From: Oceanispirochaeta sp. M1
GTDB taxonomy: Bacteria > Spirochaetota > Spirochaetia > DSM-2461
Direction: 5' to 3'
Length of the DNA: 64,000 bases
Assembly: GCF_003346715.1 (NCBI RefSeq)
Contig: NZ_QQPQ01000019.1
Span: 1 to 64,000, forward strand
The notes beneath the pieces were generated by a model. The model saw nothing but the letters and a program-made list of their open reading frames with translations. It had not been told where the DNA came from and ran no database searches. The stretch's first letter is position 1. Every line of letters begins with the position of its first letter. The translations under genes and the position numbers were made by a program. Shown here in pieces: positions 35,642 through 45,447 of the stretch.

Positions 35642-36919
35642 ATGCAAACATCTAAAGATCTATTTAATAAGGCAAAAACTTTTATTCCCGGTGGTGTAAA
35701 CAGCCCTGTCCGAGCCTTTACTTCTGTGGGAGCAGATCCAATTTATATGAAAAGCGGTCATGGTGCCTGGATGGTCAGTGAAGAGGGAGATGAATATCTG
35801 GATTTCTGCGGTTCCTGGGGGCCCCTTGTTTTAGGGCATGCCGATCCGGATGTGGTTCGGGCAGTTCAGGAAGCCGTATCCAGGGGTCTCAGTTTCGGCA
35901 GCTGTTGTGCTGCTGAAGTGGAAATGGCTGAACTGATTTGCTCTCTTTGTGACGGTATCGATAAAGTGCGCATGGTTAATTCCGGTACCGAGGCCACTAT
36001 GACAGCACTTCGCCTGGCCAGAGGATATACCGGCAGGGAGAGAGTTGTTAAGTTTGCAGGCTGCTATCACGGGCATCATGATGCCATGCTTGTGTCTGCT
36101 GGAAGCGGACTGCTTACACAGGGACAGGCTAGCAGTGAAGGGGTCACAGCAGGTACGGTGGCCTCCGTTTCTGTTCTGCCTTATGGGGATGCCGATGCAT
36201 TTTCTCTTTTTATGAAAGAGAAGGGGGATGAAACGGCAGCAGTTATCGTAGAGCCTGTGGCAGGAAATATGGGACTTGTGAACCCCGGTAAGGACTACCT
36301 GCTGCATTTACGAAGGCTTTGCAGCTCTCATGGTACTGTTTTAATTTTTGATGAAGTTATCACCGGATTCCGTCAGGGTCCCTTTCCTTATGGAAATGCC
36401 GTAGAGGTAATGGCTGACCTGACCTGCCTAGGGAAGATTATCGGTGGGGGCATGCCCATTGGTGCTATTGGTGGAAGAGCTGATATTCTTGACTGCCTAT
36501 CTCCAGAAGGGGCTGTTTATCAGGCGGGAACCCTAAGTGGAAATCCTGTGGCTCTGGCGGCAGGCATCACCACTTTAAAGAAGCTCAGAGATGAAAACCC
36601 CTATGGTGAAATGGAAAGGCTTTGTTCTCTTATGGCTGAAAAGGTCAACACTTTTGCTGAACGGAAAGATCTGGATTTTCATATAGCCCATATTGGCGGT
36701 CAATTTACACCCTTTTTCCGGAAAGAGGAAATCAGATCTTTAGAGGACGCTCAACACTGTGATACCGATCGATTTGCTGCTTTCCATCGTTATATGCTTT
36801 CCCGAAAGATCTATCTGCCTCCTTCACAGTTTGAAACAGCTTTCTTCAGTGCAGTCCATTGTGAAAAGGATGCCTTATTCCTGGCAGATGGGGTGATAGA
36901 TTTTTTAGAGAATTTATAA
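35642..36919 (+). CDS. hemL: Glutamate-1-semialdehyde 2,1-aminomutase
   Basis: 425-residue PLP enzyme that completes the C5 route to 5-aminolevulinate. Motifs: FIPGGVNSPVRAF at the N terminus, VNSGTEATMTALRLARG, FDEVITGFR with the PLP-binding Asp, and the cofactor lysine in LGKIIGGGMPIGA. A TTG at 35618 is in frame, but AAGGAG lies five bases before the ATG at 35642. With HemA, HemB and HemC-CobA-HemD it makes the operon complete from glutamyl-tRNA to precorrin-2. No ferrochelatase or later haem genes are present. Confidence 0.96.
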   Translation: MQTSKDLFNKAKTFIPGGVNSPVRAFTSVGADPIYMKSGHGAWMVSEEGDEYLDFCGSWGPLVLGHADPDVVRAVQEAVSRGLSFGSCCAAEVEMAELICSLCDGIDKVRMVNSGTEATMTALRLARGYTGRERVVKFAGCYHGHHDAMLVSAGSGLLTQGQASSEGVTAGTVASVSVLPYGDADAFSLFMKEKGDETAAVIVEPVAGNMGLVNPGKDYLLHLRRLCSSHGTVLIFDEVITGFRQGPFPYGNAVEVMADLTCLGKIIGGGMPIGAIGGRADILDCLSPEGAVYQAGTLSGNPVALAAGITTLKKLRDENPYGEMERLCSLMAEKVNTFAERKDLDFHIAHIGGQFTPFFRKEEIRSLEDAQHCDTDRFAAFHRYMLSRKIYLPPSQFETAFFSAVHCEKDALFLADGVIDFLENL

Positions 36920-36926
36920 AATAGTT

Positions 36927-38333
36927 TTAATAGGACTCTCTCTGTTCGGGGGAGTCGCTGTTCTGATTATTCCTTTCATATCTCTTTAAATAATAAAAGA
37001 ACAGAGATATTCCCAGGATAGCTGAGAGAATATATCCCCCAGTCAACCCGGTACAGAGTCCTGCCAAACCAAAGTGTCGGGAAAGGAACCACCCCAGAGG
37101 AAGGGTCATGAAAAAATTATGACCCAGGGTCACCAGCATGGCCGGGCCTCCCTCTCCCAGACTGTTCAGTCCTCCCGAAGCGCTTGTCCGCATGGCGATA
37201 AACAGATAAGAAGGTACAAGGAGCCTCAGCATCAGTATCCCCTGTTCTAAACTCTCCTCTCCCTTAAGCATCAGTGAGAGCAGAGGACGGGCAAATATAA
37301 TCAATAACAGGGATATCGGGATTAATACAATCGCTGTGAGCCGGATATTTGTCAGGTAGACTTTCCCCGTACGTTTGAATTGCTGTGCACCGTTATTCAC
37401 ACCCATCATTGTGACGGCTCCTCCGGAAAAACCGTGGGAAGGAATCAAAACAATGCGTCTGAATGTAAAGCAGGCAGTATAGGCCGCTGTAGCTCCTGCT
37501 CCGAAGGGTGCAATCAGCCAGTAAATGAAGCCAAGTGAGAAAGAGCTGAGAGAGCGGTTGAACATAGCAGGAAACCCTACTTTCATAATACTTCTGAATG
37601 TTTCTACTTCAATTTTTTCCCTGAAAAAGGAAGAAGGAGTCAGGAAACCTTCTCTTACTAAGATTCTGAACAGGATGATAATCGACGTTGCCCGGGCTAT
37701 AACCGTTGCCAGAGCAGCTCCCCTCACTCCCAATGGTGGTACAGGACCCCATCCGAAAATCAGGATCGGGTCCAGTATCAGATTTATTACAATTGATAAG
37801 ATCAGCAGTTTCAATGGGATCTTCATCTCTCCTATACCTCTTAAAAGGCTATTTCCGTAGACAAAGAAAAACTGAAAGAATGCCCCCCATAGTATAATAT
37901 TTGTATAGGCAACAGCCGGTAGAAATATATCCTGACCCACAGCTAGTGTTCGGTAAAAAAAAGGTGTGAGTATTACACCTGTCAGGGGGATCAAAATTCC
38001 AGCCAGAAGAACCAGATAAAATCCCTGATGAGCCCCTTCTCTGATCTTGTCTAATTTATCGGCCCCTGCGGAACGGGAGCTGTGTGAACGAAGACCTGAG
38101 CTTAGACCGCCGCCCAGGGCCATGAGAAAGCTCTGGATTATAAAGGCAATTCCTACAGCACTGAGCTCCTCTTCCCCCAGGTGAGCTACAAATAAACGAT
38201 CTACAAGGTTGAAACTATTTTGCAGAAAAAGACCCAAAGCTCCAGGTAAACCTAATTTAATAAGGAGGGGAGAAATTTCTCCCGAGAGTATTTCTTCTTT
38301 ATAGCGGATATGGATTCTTTTTCTACTTTCCAT
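36927..38333 (-). CDS. MATE-family multidrug efflux transporter
   Basis: 468-residue membrane protein with twelve predicted segments arranged as two homologous halves, each beginning with a conserved stretch (LGLPGALGLFLQNSFNLVDRLFVAHLG in part, and VGFPAMFNRSLSSFSLGF). The first half shows the family pattern of a Na+ or H+ coupled antiporter exporting organic cations or metabolites. It converges on hemL with seven bases between and has its own promoter region at 38334-38480. Substrate unknown. Confidence 0.9.
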   Translation of the reverse strand: MESRKRIHIRYKEEILSGEISPLLIKLGLPGALGLFLQNSFNLVDRLFVAHLGEEELSAVGIAFIIQSFLMALGGGLSSGLRSHSSRSAGADKLDKIREGAHQGFYLVLLAGILIPLTGVILTPFFYRTLAVGQDIFLPAVAYTNIILWGAFFQFFFVYGNSLLRGIGEMKIPLKLLILSIVINLILDPILIFGWGPVPPLGVRGAALATVIARATSIIILFRILVREGFLTPSSFFREKIEVETFRSIMKVGFPAMFNRSLSSFSLGFIYWLIAPFGAGATAAYTACFTFRRIVLIPSHGFSGGAVTMMGVNNGAQQFKRTGKVYLTNIRLTAIVLIPISLLLIIFARPLLSLMLKGEESLEQGILMLRLLVPSYLFIAMRTSASGGLNSLGEGGPAMLVTLGHNFFMTLPLGWFLSRHFGLAGLCTGLTGGYILSAILGISLFFYYLKRYERNNQNSDSPEQRESY

Positions 38334-38508
38334 TGGGTTATTCTGATTTTATTCTCTGCTCCTTGTCAATTGTTTCAAGTTGAATCATAAAATAATACAA
38401 AAAGAGCACAAATAAATAATTGTTAATTTGTAATGGTTTATATAGTCTGATTCACGGACTTAATTATTTATAGTGTATTGAATTTGAATGAAAGTGCAGG
38501 AGAGTAGA

Positions 38509-39231
38509 GTGGCAAAATTGTATGGAATCGGTGTTGGTGTTGGTGATCCCGAGATGTTGACTGTTAAGGCTGTTAAGGCACTTAAAGAATCGGATATTGT
38601 ACTCCTGCCCCGGGCCAGAACCAAAAGCAGCAGCACAGCCTATGAAATTGCTAAATCTTATCTGCGTGACGATATTGAAAAAGTTTATGTTGATTTTGCT
38701 ACTGTAGACGATGATCAGCTGCGAGAAGAGGACCGGAAAGCATATGCTGAGGTGGTCAATCGTATTATCGAAGAGGATAAGACTCTTGCTTTCATAACCA
38801 TCGGCGATCCCATGACTCTCTCCACCTTCGTGTATGTCATGGAGCTTTTGGATCAGGATATTGAGGTGGAATCTATTCCCGGTATTACCTCTTTTGCTTC
38901 GATCTGTTCCCGGCTTAATACCCCTCTGCTGATGGGAGACGAACGTATGAAAGTTGTTCCCCTCCATAAGGACAGTGATATCAGTGCTGAAGTTGATTCA
39001 GCAGAGAATATTGTATTTATGAAAATTTCTAGAAATCTGGATGAATTGATATCAGTTCTACGCGAAAAAGGCTTATTGGATAAAGCAGTCCTGATCTCTA
39101 ACTGCGGTAAAGCAGATGAGAAGATCTTTTACGATCTTTCCAGTGTCAGGCGGGAAAATATATCTTATTTTTCTACAGTATTGCTGAAAAAAAGCGGTGT
39201 GGTCCAATGGCGGAAGTTTACAAATCTTTAA
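38509..39231 (+). CDS. cobI: Precorrin-2 / cobalt-factor II C20-methyltransferase
   Basis: 240-residue tetrapyrrole methylase with the family opening LYGIGVGVGDPEMLTVKAV, the central ITIGDPMTLST loop and the ESIPGITSFASICSRL segment typical of CobI/CbiL. It transfers a methyl group to C20 of precorrin-2 (or its cobalt form). An ATG at 38488 is in frame, but CAGGAGAG lies five bases before a GTG at 38509, which begins the conserved sequence, so the GTG is chosen. No other cobalamin gene is adjacent. The tetrapyrrole operon 1.6 kb away supplies its substrate. Confidence 0.9.
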   Translation: MAKLYGIGVGVGDPEMLTVKAVKALKESDIVLLPRARTKSSSTAYEIAKSYLRDDIEKVYVDFATVDDDQLREEDRKAYAEVVNRIIEEDKTLAFITIGDPMTLSTFVYVMELLDQDIEVESIPGITSFASICSRLNTPLLMGDERMKVVPLHKDSDISAEVDSAENIVFMKISRNLDELISVLREKGLLDKAVLISNCGKADEKIFYDLSSVRRENISYFSTVLLKKSGVVQWRKFTNL

Positions 39232-39252
39232 TTGAATTGATGTAATTCTCCT

Positions 39253-39636
39253 CTAATACATGGTATTGCCGCATTCCGTTTCTTCCGGGATCTGCTGCAT
39301 TGAGTCCCAATGCTCTACAATTTTTCCATTTTCATCAAAGCGGAAGAAATCCATGGTGACATATTCATCATTTCCCGGCCAGGTCTGATGGGTATGAAGA
39401 GCAACCAGATTCCCCTCTGACAGGGCTCTCACAAACTCAATATCCTTTTCAGGATACTCTTTTGACATCTTTTCGAAGTATTTGATAAAGCCATCCTTAC
39501 CATTTTTGACTAAAGGATTGTGCTGAATATATTCAGCCCCTACATATTTCTCAACGGCTTCAGCAGCTTGTCCCATATATGCAGTCCGATAAAAAGCTAT
39601 GGCATTCTGCTTGTTTAATTCTAAGTTCTGTTCCAT
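39253..39636 (-). CDS. SnoaL/NTF2-like small protein
   Basis: 127 residues with the cone-like alpha+beta NTF2 fold pattern: helical start (NAIAFYRTAYMG), YIQHNPLVKNGKDGFIKYF and the strand pair ending IVEHWDSMQ. Family members include polyketide cyclases, isomerases and many proteins of unknown role, often adjacent to detoxification genes. No signal peptide. The specific function cannot be told; it is monocistronic. Confidence 0.8.
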   Translation of the reverse strand: MEQNLELNKQNAIAFYRTAYMGQAAEAVEKYVGAEYIQHNPLVKNGKDGFIKYFEKMSKEYPEKDIEFVRALSEGNLVALHTHQTWPGNDEYVTMDFFRFDENGKIVEHWDSMQQIPEETECGNTMY

Positions 39637-39667
39637 TTCAGTTCTCCTTTAAATCAGTATAAGGTAT

Positions 39668-39689
39668 CTGACAGTAATTCAACTGTCAG
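39668..39689. promoter_or_regulatory. 8-bp inverted repeat upstream of the NTF2-like gene
   Basis: CTGACAGT (39668-39675) and ACTGTCAG (39682-39689) around a 6-base spacer, 32 bases before the start codon of the minus-strand gene. It could be a regulator site or a small hairpin in the leader; no T run follows. Confidence 0.4.
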
Positions 39690-39871
39690 TTCCCTTCTCT
39701 CCGGCTGCAGCAAGGTTCGTTTTGACATTTTTGAAATTAAATCGTAAGTTTATTTTCGCTGCTCATTCTGACTCAGGAAGCTTGTGTACATTAGCATTCT
39801 ATATTTCAGTAATTGATGACTTTCCTTGTTATCATTAATATTAATGTTTATAGTTAATCACAGAGGACTGG

Positions 39872-42265
39872 GTGACCGCAGAAAAAAGAACTTTATTCTA
39901 CAAAATATCTATCTCTCTGATTTTCGGTCTATTTGGTTTTTACTCTAATTTCCATACAATTATTTTTCAATTTGGTGAATTCACCATAGCTATCTTGTTC
40001 GGACTGATTTTTCCCCTGTTGATAACATTGAGCTGGGGATGGAAATACGGTCTGTTCTCGGCACTTGCCGGGGGATGTCAAAGCATGTGGTGGTTATGGG
40101 GACCTTCAAACGGATATGCGGTCTTTTTTGCCGTACCGCCTTTTACTCTCTGGATACTATGGCATGGATTTTTATCTGATTTAAGGAATAAAACTGATAG
40201 TTATTCATGGAAGTTAAATCTGTATCTTATGGAAATTCCTTTCAGGGTATTGAGTTCTCTGATCATATTAACTGCAAGTAGATGGGCCATCTCTATGAAT
40301 CCTCCTCCCTGGTCCTGGGCTATTAATTCGGTTAATTCAATTCCCTTGGAGTTTTCGATATTTGTTGCTGTAAAGCAGGCTTCCATAGCTTTCATTCTAT
40401 TGCTGATTGCCGAGGTCCTTTTGAATATCAACCCGGTAAGATTCTTTTTCAGGCTGGAACCCCTGGTTGATCAAAAAAGAACCCGTTACGTCGCAAGTTT
40501 GTCGTTACTTATAGGGTGCCTTTATTGGATTCTTGACAGTTTTTACTACACATTCATAGTAAATGATCAGCGCTCATTTATTGATTACTTTGTCCGTGAT
40601 ATTCCTGAATCTAATTTATTTACACGGATTGTCTTTATTCTTTTCTGTCTTGGATTTGGAACAGCCATGTCAAGAATATTGAGAAAACAGAAGTGTGATG
40701 AGCTGGAGCTGCAGAAAGCTAAAGAAGATGCAGTGCATAGAGAAGATTTTTTAAGATTTCTGTTTCAAACCCTGCCCGATCTTGTCTGGGTTAAAGATAT
40801 TAATGGAAAATATATCTCAATCAATAAAAGGGTCGAAGATTTATTTGGATTGAAAGAATTACAAATAATCGGAAAAACAGATGATGAACTGATAGATAAA
40901 GAAACAGCCGAAATTTTTAATGAACAGGATCGTCAAGTCATTGAGAGTGAAAAGCTGTCTGTATTTGAAACTAACCTGACCTTTAAATCTGACGGTCATC
41001 AGGAACTCAGTGAAACTATAAAATCACCCATGTATGATAATACGGGCAATTTCATGGGCGTAATAGGCATAGGCCGGGACATATCTCTTCGAACCAGTCT
41101 TCAAAAACAACTCATACAGGCCCAAAAAATGGAATCAATCGGACGCCTTGCCGGTGGTGTGGCCCATGATTTTAATAATATGATTACCGTGATCCTTGGT
41201 GTTTCCGAAATGGTAATGAGTGATCTTCCTGAGAGAGATCCACTGATTGAAAACATGAAATCAATAAAAAATGCTGCCGAGCGTTCTGGAAAACTTACAG
41301 GACAACTTCTTGCTTTTGCCCGTCAGCAAACAATCTCACTTAAGGTTATTAATTTAAACAATGCTGTGGATGATATTCTGAAATTACTCAGACGGCTGAT
41401 TGGGGAAAATATCAGTCTGGAATGGTTTCCTGTGAACAATTTGTGGAAGGTTAAAGCAGATTCGGCTCAGATTGATCAAATCCTGGCAAATCTCTGTGTT
41501 AATGCCGGGGACGCAATTACCAGTAATGGGAGAATTTCTATCACAACGGAGAATATTATATTTGATGCTGAGTATTGCAGTTCCCATGAAGGTATTACTC
41601 CGGGTGATTATGTAATGATATCGGTAAGTGATACCGGAAGCGGTATGTCCCGGAGTGATCAGGAACACATCTTTGAGCCTTTTTATACAACAAAGCAAGT
41701 TGGAAAAGGGACCGGCCTCGGATTGGCAACGGTGTACGGCATAGTGAAGCAGCATCAGGGTTTTATCAATGTTTACAGCGAGATTGGAAGAGGCAGTACT
41801 TTTAAATTGTATTTTCCCAGGTATATCGGCAAGGATAAGGGTGAAGAAATACCTGAAGCCCATAGACGGTCTTATAAGGGTAAAGAAAAAATACTGCTTG
41901 TAGAAGATGAAGAAGCAATTCAAAGGCTCTTAAAAACTCAGCTTGAGTCATTAGGATACCAGGTGATGTCTTTCTCTAATTCACTGGAAGCCATTCAACA
42001 AAGTGAGCGGGAAGGGGACATTGATTTACTTATTTCCGATGTTATCTTGCCTGACCTGAACGGAAGGGAAGTATTTCACGCAGTTCAGAAGATCCATCCC
42101 CGTATTAAATGTCTCTTTATATCAGGATACACAGCCGATATCATTGCAGAACAAGGTATTCTTGATGAAGGACTTTTCTTTCTCAGCAAACCCTTTTCCA
42201 AGAGTGCACTGGCAGAAAAAGTCCGGGTAATACTGGAAAAAGACGATCTCAAACATATCCCATGA
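39872..42265 (+). CDS. Hybrid sensor histidine kinase with PAS and receiver domains
   Basis: 797 residues, GTG start with agagga nearby. About seven to eight membrane segments occupy residues 10-275 (an integral sensory domain), followed by a PAS domain (about 290-410, DLVWVKDINGKYISIN), HisKA with H432 in GGVAHDFNN, an ATPase domain with DTGSGM and GKGTGLGLATVYGIV, and a C-terminal receiver (about 677-790) with phosphoacceptor D723 (ISDVILPDLNG) and K in SKPFS. The HDFNN form of the H box and the attached receiver are typical of hybrid kinases that need a separate phosphotransfer partner; none is adjacent. Signal unknown. Confidence 0.92.
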   Translation: MTAEKRTLFYKISISLIFGLFGFYSNFHTIIFQFGEFTIAILFGLIFPLLITLSWGWKYGLFSALAGGCQSMWWLWGPSNGYAVFFAVPPFTLWILWHGFLSDLRNKTDSYSWKLNLYLMEIPFRVLSSLIILTASRWAISMNPPPWSWAINSVNSIPLEFSIFVAVKQASIAFILLLIAEVLLNINPVRFFFRLEPLVDQKRTRYVASLSLLIGCLYWILDSFYYTFIVNDQRSFIDYFVRDIPESNLFTRIVFILFCLGFGTAMSRILRKQKCDELELQKAKEDAVHREDFLRFLFQTLPDLVWVKDINGKYISINKRVEDLFGLKELQIIGKTDDELIDKETAEIFNEQDRQVIESEKLSVFETNLTFKSDGHQELSETIKSPMYDNTGNFMGVIGIGRDISLRTSLQKQLIQAQKMESIGRLAGGVAHDFNNMITVILGVSEMVMSDLPERDPLIENMKSIKNAAERSGKLTGQLLAFARQQTISLKVINLNNAVDDILKLLRRLIGENISLEWFPVNNLWKVKADSAQIDQILANLCVNAGDAITSNGRISITTENIIFDAEYCSSHEGITPGDYVMISVSDTGSGMSRSDQEHIFEPFYTTKQVGKGTGLGLATVYGIVKQHQGFINVYSEIGRGSTFKLYFPRYIGKDKGEEIPEAHRRSYKGKEKILLVEDEEAIQRLLKTQLESLGYQVMSFSNSLEAIQQSEREGDIDLLISDVILPDLNGREVFHAVQKIHPRIKCLFISGYTADIIAEQGILDEGLFFLSKPFSKSALAEKVRVILEKDDLKHIP

Positions 42266-42473
42266 AGCACCTTTTGTTGTTACACAATCTCCACCGCCGC
42301 GAGCCTTTTCGTTTAATCCTTTGATGTATTCAATAATAGAGATTCATGACATTTACAATTTTCAATAAGGTTTCATTTTTACAAGAAAAGAAATCATTTT
42401 TATATTCGATGAAATACATCCGGCTGTTAACTTATGCAGGCATTCTTGGAAAAAGAATATGGAGGTGCATAAG

Positions 42474-43286
42474 ATGAAAAAAATGACAGCTGTACTGATT
42501 GCTGTATCCCTACTGTTGCTGGCAGGCTGCAGTGAGAAGTCTGAAAATACATTGAGAGTAGGGATGGATCTGAGATTCTTCCCCTTTACCGGGATGGATT
42601 CCAAAGCTGAGCCTTCAGGCGTGGAAATAGATATTGCACGGGCTCTGGGAGAGTTCCTGGAAAAGGATGTTGAAATCGTCAATACGTCGTTTTCCATGCT
42701 TATTCCTGCACTGCAGAGTGAAGAAATCGATATCATCATCGGCTCTATGTCTGTTTCAGAGGAGAGGGAAAAAACTGTAGATTTTTCTGATCCCTATCTT
42801 TTTGACAGGATTGTAGCCTTAGTAAATAAGGAATATGCAGATGCCCATGGGGTGGATGATTTCATGGAAGTTGAAACATTCTTCAGCTATAAAGAGGCAC
42901 AATTTATAGGTATCACCGGTTCAGTTGCCGTCTCTATTCCCCAATCCTATGGATTTGAAGTTCAAAGTGTTACAACAGATGCGGTGGCAGAGCGTGAGAT
43001 CGCAACTGGCGGGGCAGATATTCTTGTCGGTGCTTATACTCTTTACGGTATGCATGACACGAATAAAGAATCAACAATCATGTATAAAAAATCCATTGAA
43101 TCAGCTTCTACTGCTATGGCAGTGAAAGAGGGTAATACAGAGCTTCTTCATAAGGTTAATAAGTTTATCAGTCAGATGGAATCAAGCGGCTTGAATGACC
43201 GGCTCCGAAAAGATTGGGATGCGGAAATCGGAAAGAAACTCTTTGATCATAATATTACCCTTGATTATTATCTCAGCCTGGACTGA
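42474..43286 (+). CDS. Polar amino-acid ABC transporter binding lipoprotein (family 3)
   Basis: 270-residue family 3 solute-binding protein anchored as a lipoprotein: signal peptide with lipobox LLAGC, Cys at residue 19. Then LRVGMDLRFFPFTGMD, GVEIDIARALGE and IIGSMSVSEEREKTVDFSDPY, the standard pattern for glutamine, histidine, arginine or opine binders. An ATG at 42459 is in frame, but GGAGG lies nine bases before the ATG at 42474. It leads a four-gene operon. Confidence 0.92.
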   Translation: MKKMTAVLIAVSLLLLAGCSEKSENTLRVGMDLRFFPFTGMDSKAEPSGVEIDIARALGEFLEKDVEIVNTSFSMLIPALQSEEIDIIIGSMSVSEEREKTVDFSDPYLFDRIVALVNKEYADAHGVDDFMEVETFFSYKEAQFIGITGSVAVSIPQSYGFEVQSVTTDAVAEREIATGGADILVGAYTLYGMHDTNKESTIMYKKSIESASTAMAVKEGNTELLHKVNKFISQMESSGLNDRLRKDWDAEIGKKLFDHNITLDYYLSLD

Positions 43287-43291
43287 ATAGG

Positions 43292-44026
43292 ATGAAAGTA
43301 CCGAAACTGGTTCAAATCGCACTGGCAGTGATGCTTTATGTTGCACTATTTCTGTTTATCATCACACAGCTTGCAGATGTCCTGGATTTTTCAACATTGT
43401 TTGAAAGCCGAAGCAGGCTTCTTAAGGGGGCACTTCTTACACTCGGCCTCAGTCTTGCATCTCTTGTAAGCAGTATGATTCTTGGATTCCTGATTTTTCT
43501 TATGACCGAGTCAGTTAATGTTTTTCTAAAAACAACTGCCGGAATATATAAGGAGATTATTATGGGGACACCCCTTCTTGTGCTTGTTTTTGTAGTGGTC
43601 TATATAATCGGAGTAGCCCTTGGCATACATAATAAGATGATGCTTGGGTTTCTTGCTCTGACCCTTTATATGAGTCCTTATATGACCAATATATTCGACG
43701 GAGCTTACAAGTCCATAAGCCGGAATCAGTTTATGGTGATGGATTTTTATGGATTTAATCTGTATCAGAAATATCGATATATCATCCTGCCTCAGATGAT
43801 ACGGCCCCTTATTCCGGGATTGATCAATAACCTCTCCGCTATTATCAAGGGAACGTCAATTTTGAGTACCATAGCTATTGCAGATATTTTTTATACAACA
43901 CAGGTTTTATCCAATAACAGCTACCGTTATATCGAAGGATATTTTGTATTGTGGATGGTGTATCTGCTTATCACTATTCCCCTTTCCATGCTGGCTAAAT
44001 ACTTGTCCAGACAGGAAATATACTAA
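43292..44026 (+). CDS. Polar amino-acid ABC transporter permease
   Basis: 244-residue permease of the His/Glu/Gln/Arg/opine class with five or six membrane segments. GALLTLGLSLASLVSSMILGF near the start of the domain and the coupling loop QFMVMDFYGFNLYQKYRYIILP are recognisable. It starts five bases after the binding-protein gene. A single permease suggests a homodimeric channel. Confidence 0.92.
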   Translation: MKVPKLVQIALAVMLYVALFLFIITQLADVLDFSTLFESRSRLLKGALLTLGLSLASLVSSMILGFLIFLMTESVNVFLKTTAGIYKEIIMGTPLLVLVFVVVYIIGVALGIHNKMMLGFLALTLYMSPYMTNIFDGAYKSISRNQFMVMDFYGFNLYQKYRYIILPQMIRPLIPGLINNLSAIIKGTSILSTIAIADIFYTTQVLSNNSYRYIEGYFVLWMVYLLITIPLSMLAKYLSRQEIY

Positions 44027-44036
44027 AGGTTTAATT

Positions 44037-44759
44037 ATGAATATAAATTTGAATGGTGTTTCCAAAAGTTATGATAAACAGGTACTGGATAATATTGACC
44101 TTGAACTGAATGATTACAATACCCTTGCCGTTATCGGTAAAAGCGGTTGTGGTAAATCGACTCTCCTGAGGCTGATGACGGGAATTGAAGAAGCTGATTC
44201 GGGTGATCTTGTTGTAAACGGATATGAAGTGAGACCTGAGAAACTGAAAGAGTATCAGAGTCATATAGGGATGGTTTTTCAGCAGCATAACCTGTTTCCT
44301 CATCTTACTCTGCTTCAGAATATTACACTCATACTGGAGAAGACCCGTCATATGCAGGCAGATGAGGCCCGGTTTACAGCATTGGCTCTTTTAACACAGC
44401 TTCATCTGGAAGATGAAGTAAATAAGAAGCCCCGCTTTGTTTCAGGCGGACAGGCTCAGAGAGCATCCATTGCCAGGGCTCTTTCAACAGATCCGGAACT
44501 GGTTTTCCTGGATGAACCTACCGCTTCTCTTGATCCCATACTGACAAAGGAAGTCCTTGATACCGTTCTGGACCTGAAGGACCGGGGAACCAAATTCATA
44601 TTTGTGACCCACGAGATAAATTTTGTCAGACAGTTTGCCGAGTATGTCCTTTTTATGGATGAAGGGAGCATTGCAGAGCAGGGCGAAGTTGGAATCCTTG
44701 ATAATCCCCAAACAGAAAAATTACAAAACTTTTTAGAAAATGAGAGGAGCATGAAATGA
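44037..44759 (+). CDS. Polar amino-acid ABC transporter ATPase
   Basis: 240-residue ATPase of the GlnQ/HisP branch: Walker A GKSGCGKST, Q loop VFQQHNLFPHLT, signature VSGGQAQR (first residue atypical), Walker B LVFLDEPTASLDP and H loop FVTHEINF. A longer frame is open from 43878 inside the permease gene; the ATG at 44037, ten bases after the permease stop, begins the conserved domain. It overlaps the next gene by ATGA. Confidence 0.93.
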   Translation: MNINLNGVSKSYDKQVLDNIDLELNDYNTLAVIGKSGCGKSTLLRLMTGIEEADSGDLVVNGYEVRPEKLKEYQSHIGMVFQQHNLFPHLTLLQNITLILEKTRHMQADEARFTALALLTQLHLEDEVNKKPRFVSGGQAQRASIARALSTDPELVFLDEPTASLDPILTKEVLDTVLDLKDRGTKFIFVTHEINFVRQFAEYVLFMDEGSIAEQGEVGILDNPQTEKLQNFLENERSMK

Positions 44760-45433
44760 CGATAAAAGAGATTTATGAAAAATTTGAAGCTACAGGTGTT
44801 TTGACCGCATCTACAATTCTGGGTGATGAAGTTCACTCAAGAATTATGCATTTTAATGGTTATGATGAGGAGGGGATTTATTTCAGAACCATGGGGAATA
44901 AACCTTTTGGCAGACAGCTCAAAGACGGAAAAAAAATAACAGTCTGCGGTATCGATGATGCAAGAGTTCTCGGGCACAATGAAGACGGAGTTCCCGAGTT
45001 TCCTCCCGGATACTTTGTCCGTTTAGTCGGTGAAATCAAATATCTTGATGAAGCAGCTGTCCGTGAGAAAGCTGAAACCAATAAGGCTATGGAACTTGCC
45101 GTATATGATATGGAACATTATCCCATGATGAAGGAAGGCAATTTCGTAATCTATAAGGCCAAGGGTGAGGTTTTTGATTATGATTTCGGCTGTAAAACCA
45201 GGGATCACAAGCTGTTGAGAACCAGATTTGAATTCGGCGGTATGCCCTTTAACAAAGTAGGACCGACTATTACTGAGAGCTGCATTGAATGCGGTGCCTG
45301 CTTCAAAAACTGTACTTTCAAGGCTATAGAGGAGGGATCTCCCTATAGAGTCATATCCCAACGCTGTGATGACTGCGGTACATGTATTGTGAACTGTCCC
45401 GTTAATGCCATTGAGCTCTCTAACGCTTTGTAA
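44756..45433 (+). CDS. PNPOx-like flavin domain fused to two [4Fe-4S] clusters
   Basis: 225 residues. The first about 130 resemble the pyridoxamine-5'-phosphate-oxidase-like split-barrel flavin fold (YFRTMGNKPFGRQLKDGKKI). The C terminus holds two ferredoxin motifs, CIECGACFKNC and CDDCGTCIVNCP, each with three closely spaced Cys and a fourth following. It is probably a cytoplasmic flavin-dependent reductase fed by its own clusters. The four-base overlap with the amino-acid importer ATPase implies co-translation, so it may act on the imported compound. Substrate unknown. Confidence 0.8.
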   Translation: MTIKEIYEKFEATGVLTASTILGDEVHSRIMHFNGYDEEGIYFRTMGNKPFGRQLKDGKKITVCGIDDARVLGHNEDGVPEFPPGYFVRLVGEIKYLDEAAVREKAETNKAMELAVYDMEHYPMMKEGNFVIYKAKGEVFDYDFGCKTRDHKLLRTRFEFGGMPFNKVGPTITESCIECGACFKNCTFKAIEEGSPYRVISQRCDDCGTCIVNCPVNAIELSNAL

Positions 45434-45447
45434 ACAGGTAGAAAGAG

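Noticed and set aside
43878-44036. N-terminal extension of the amino-acid ABC ATPase
   Set aside because: It is the permease gene read in another frame; the conserved ATPase starts at 44037.
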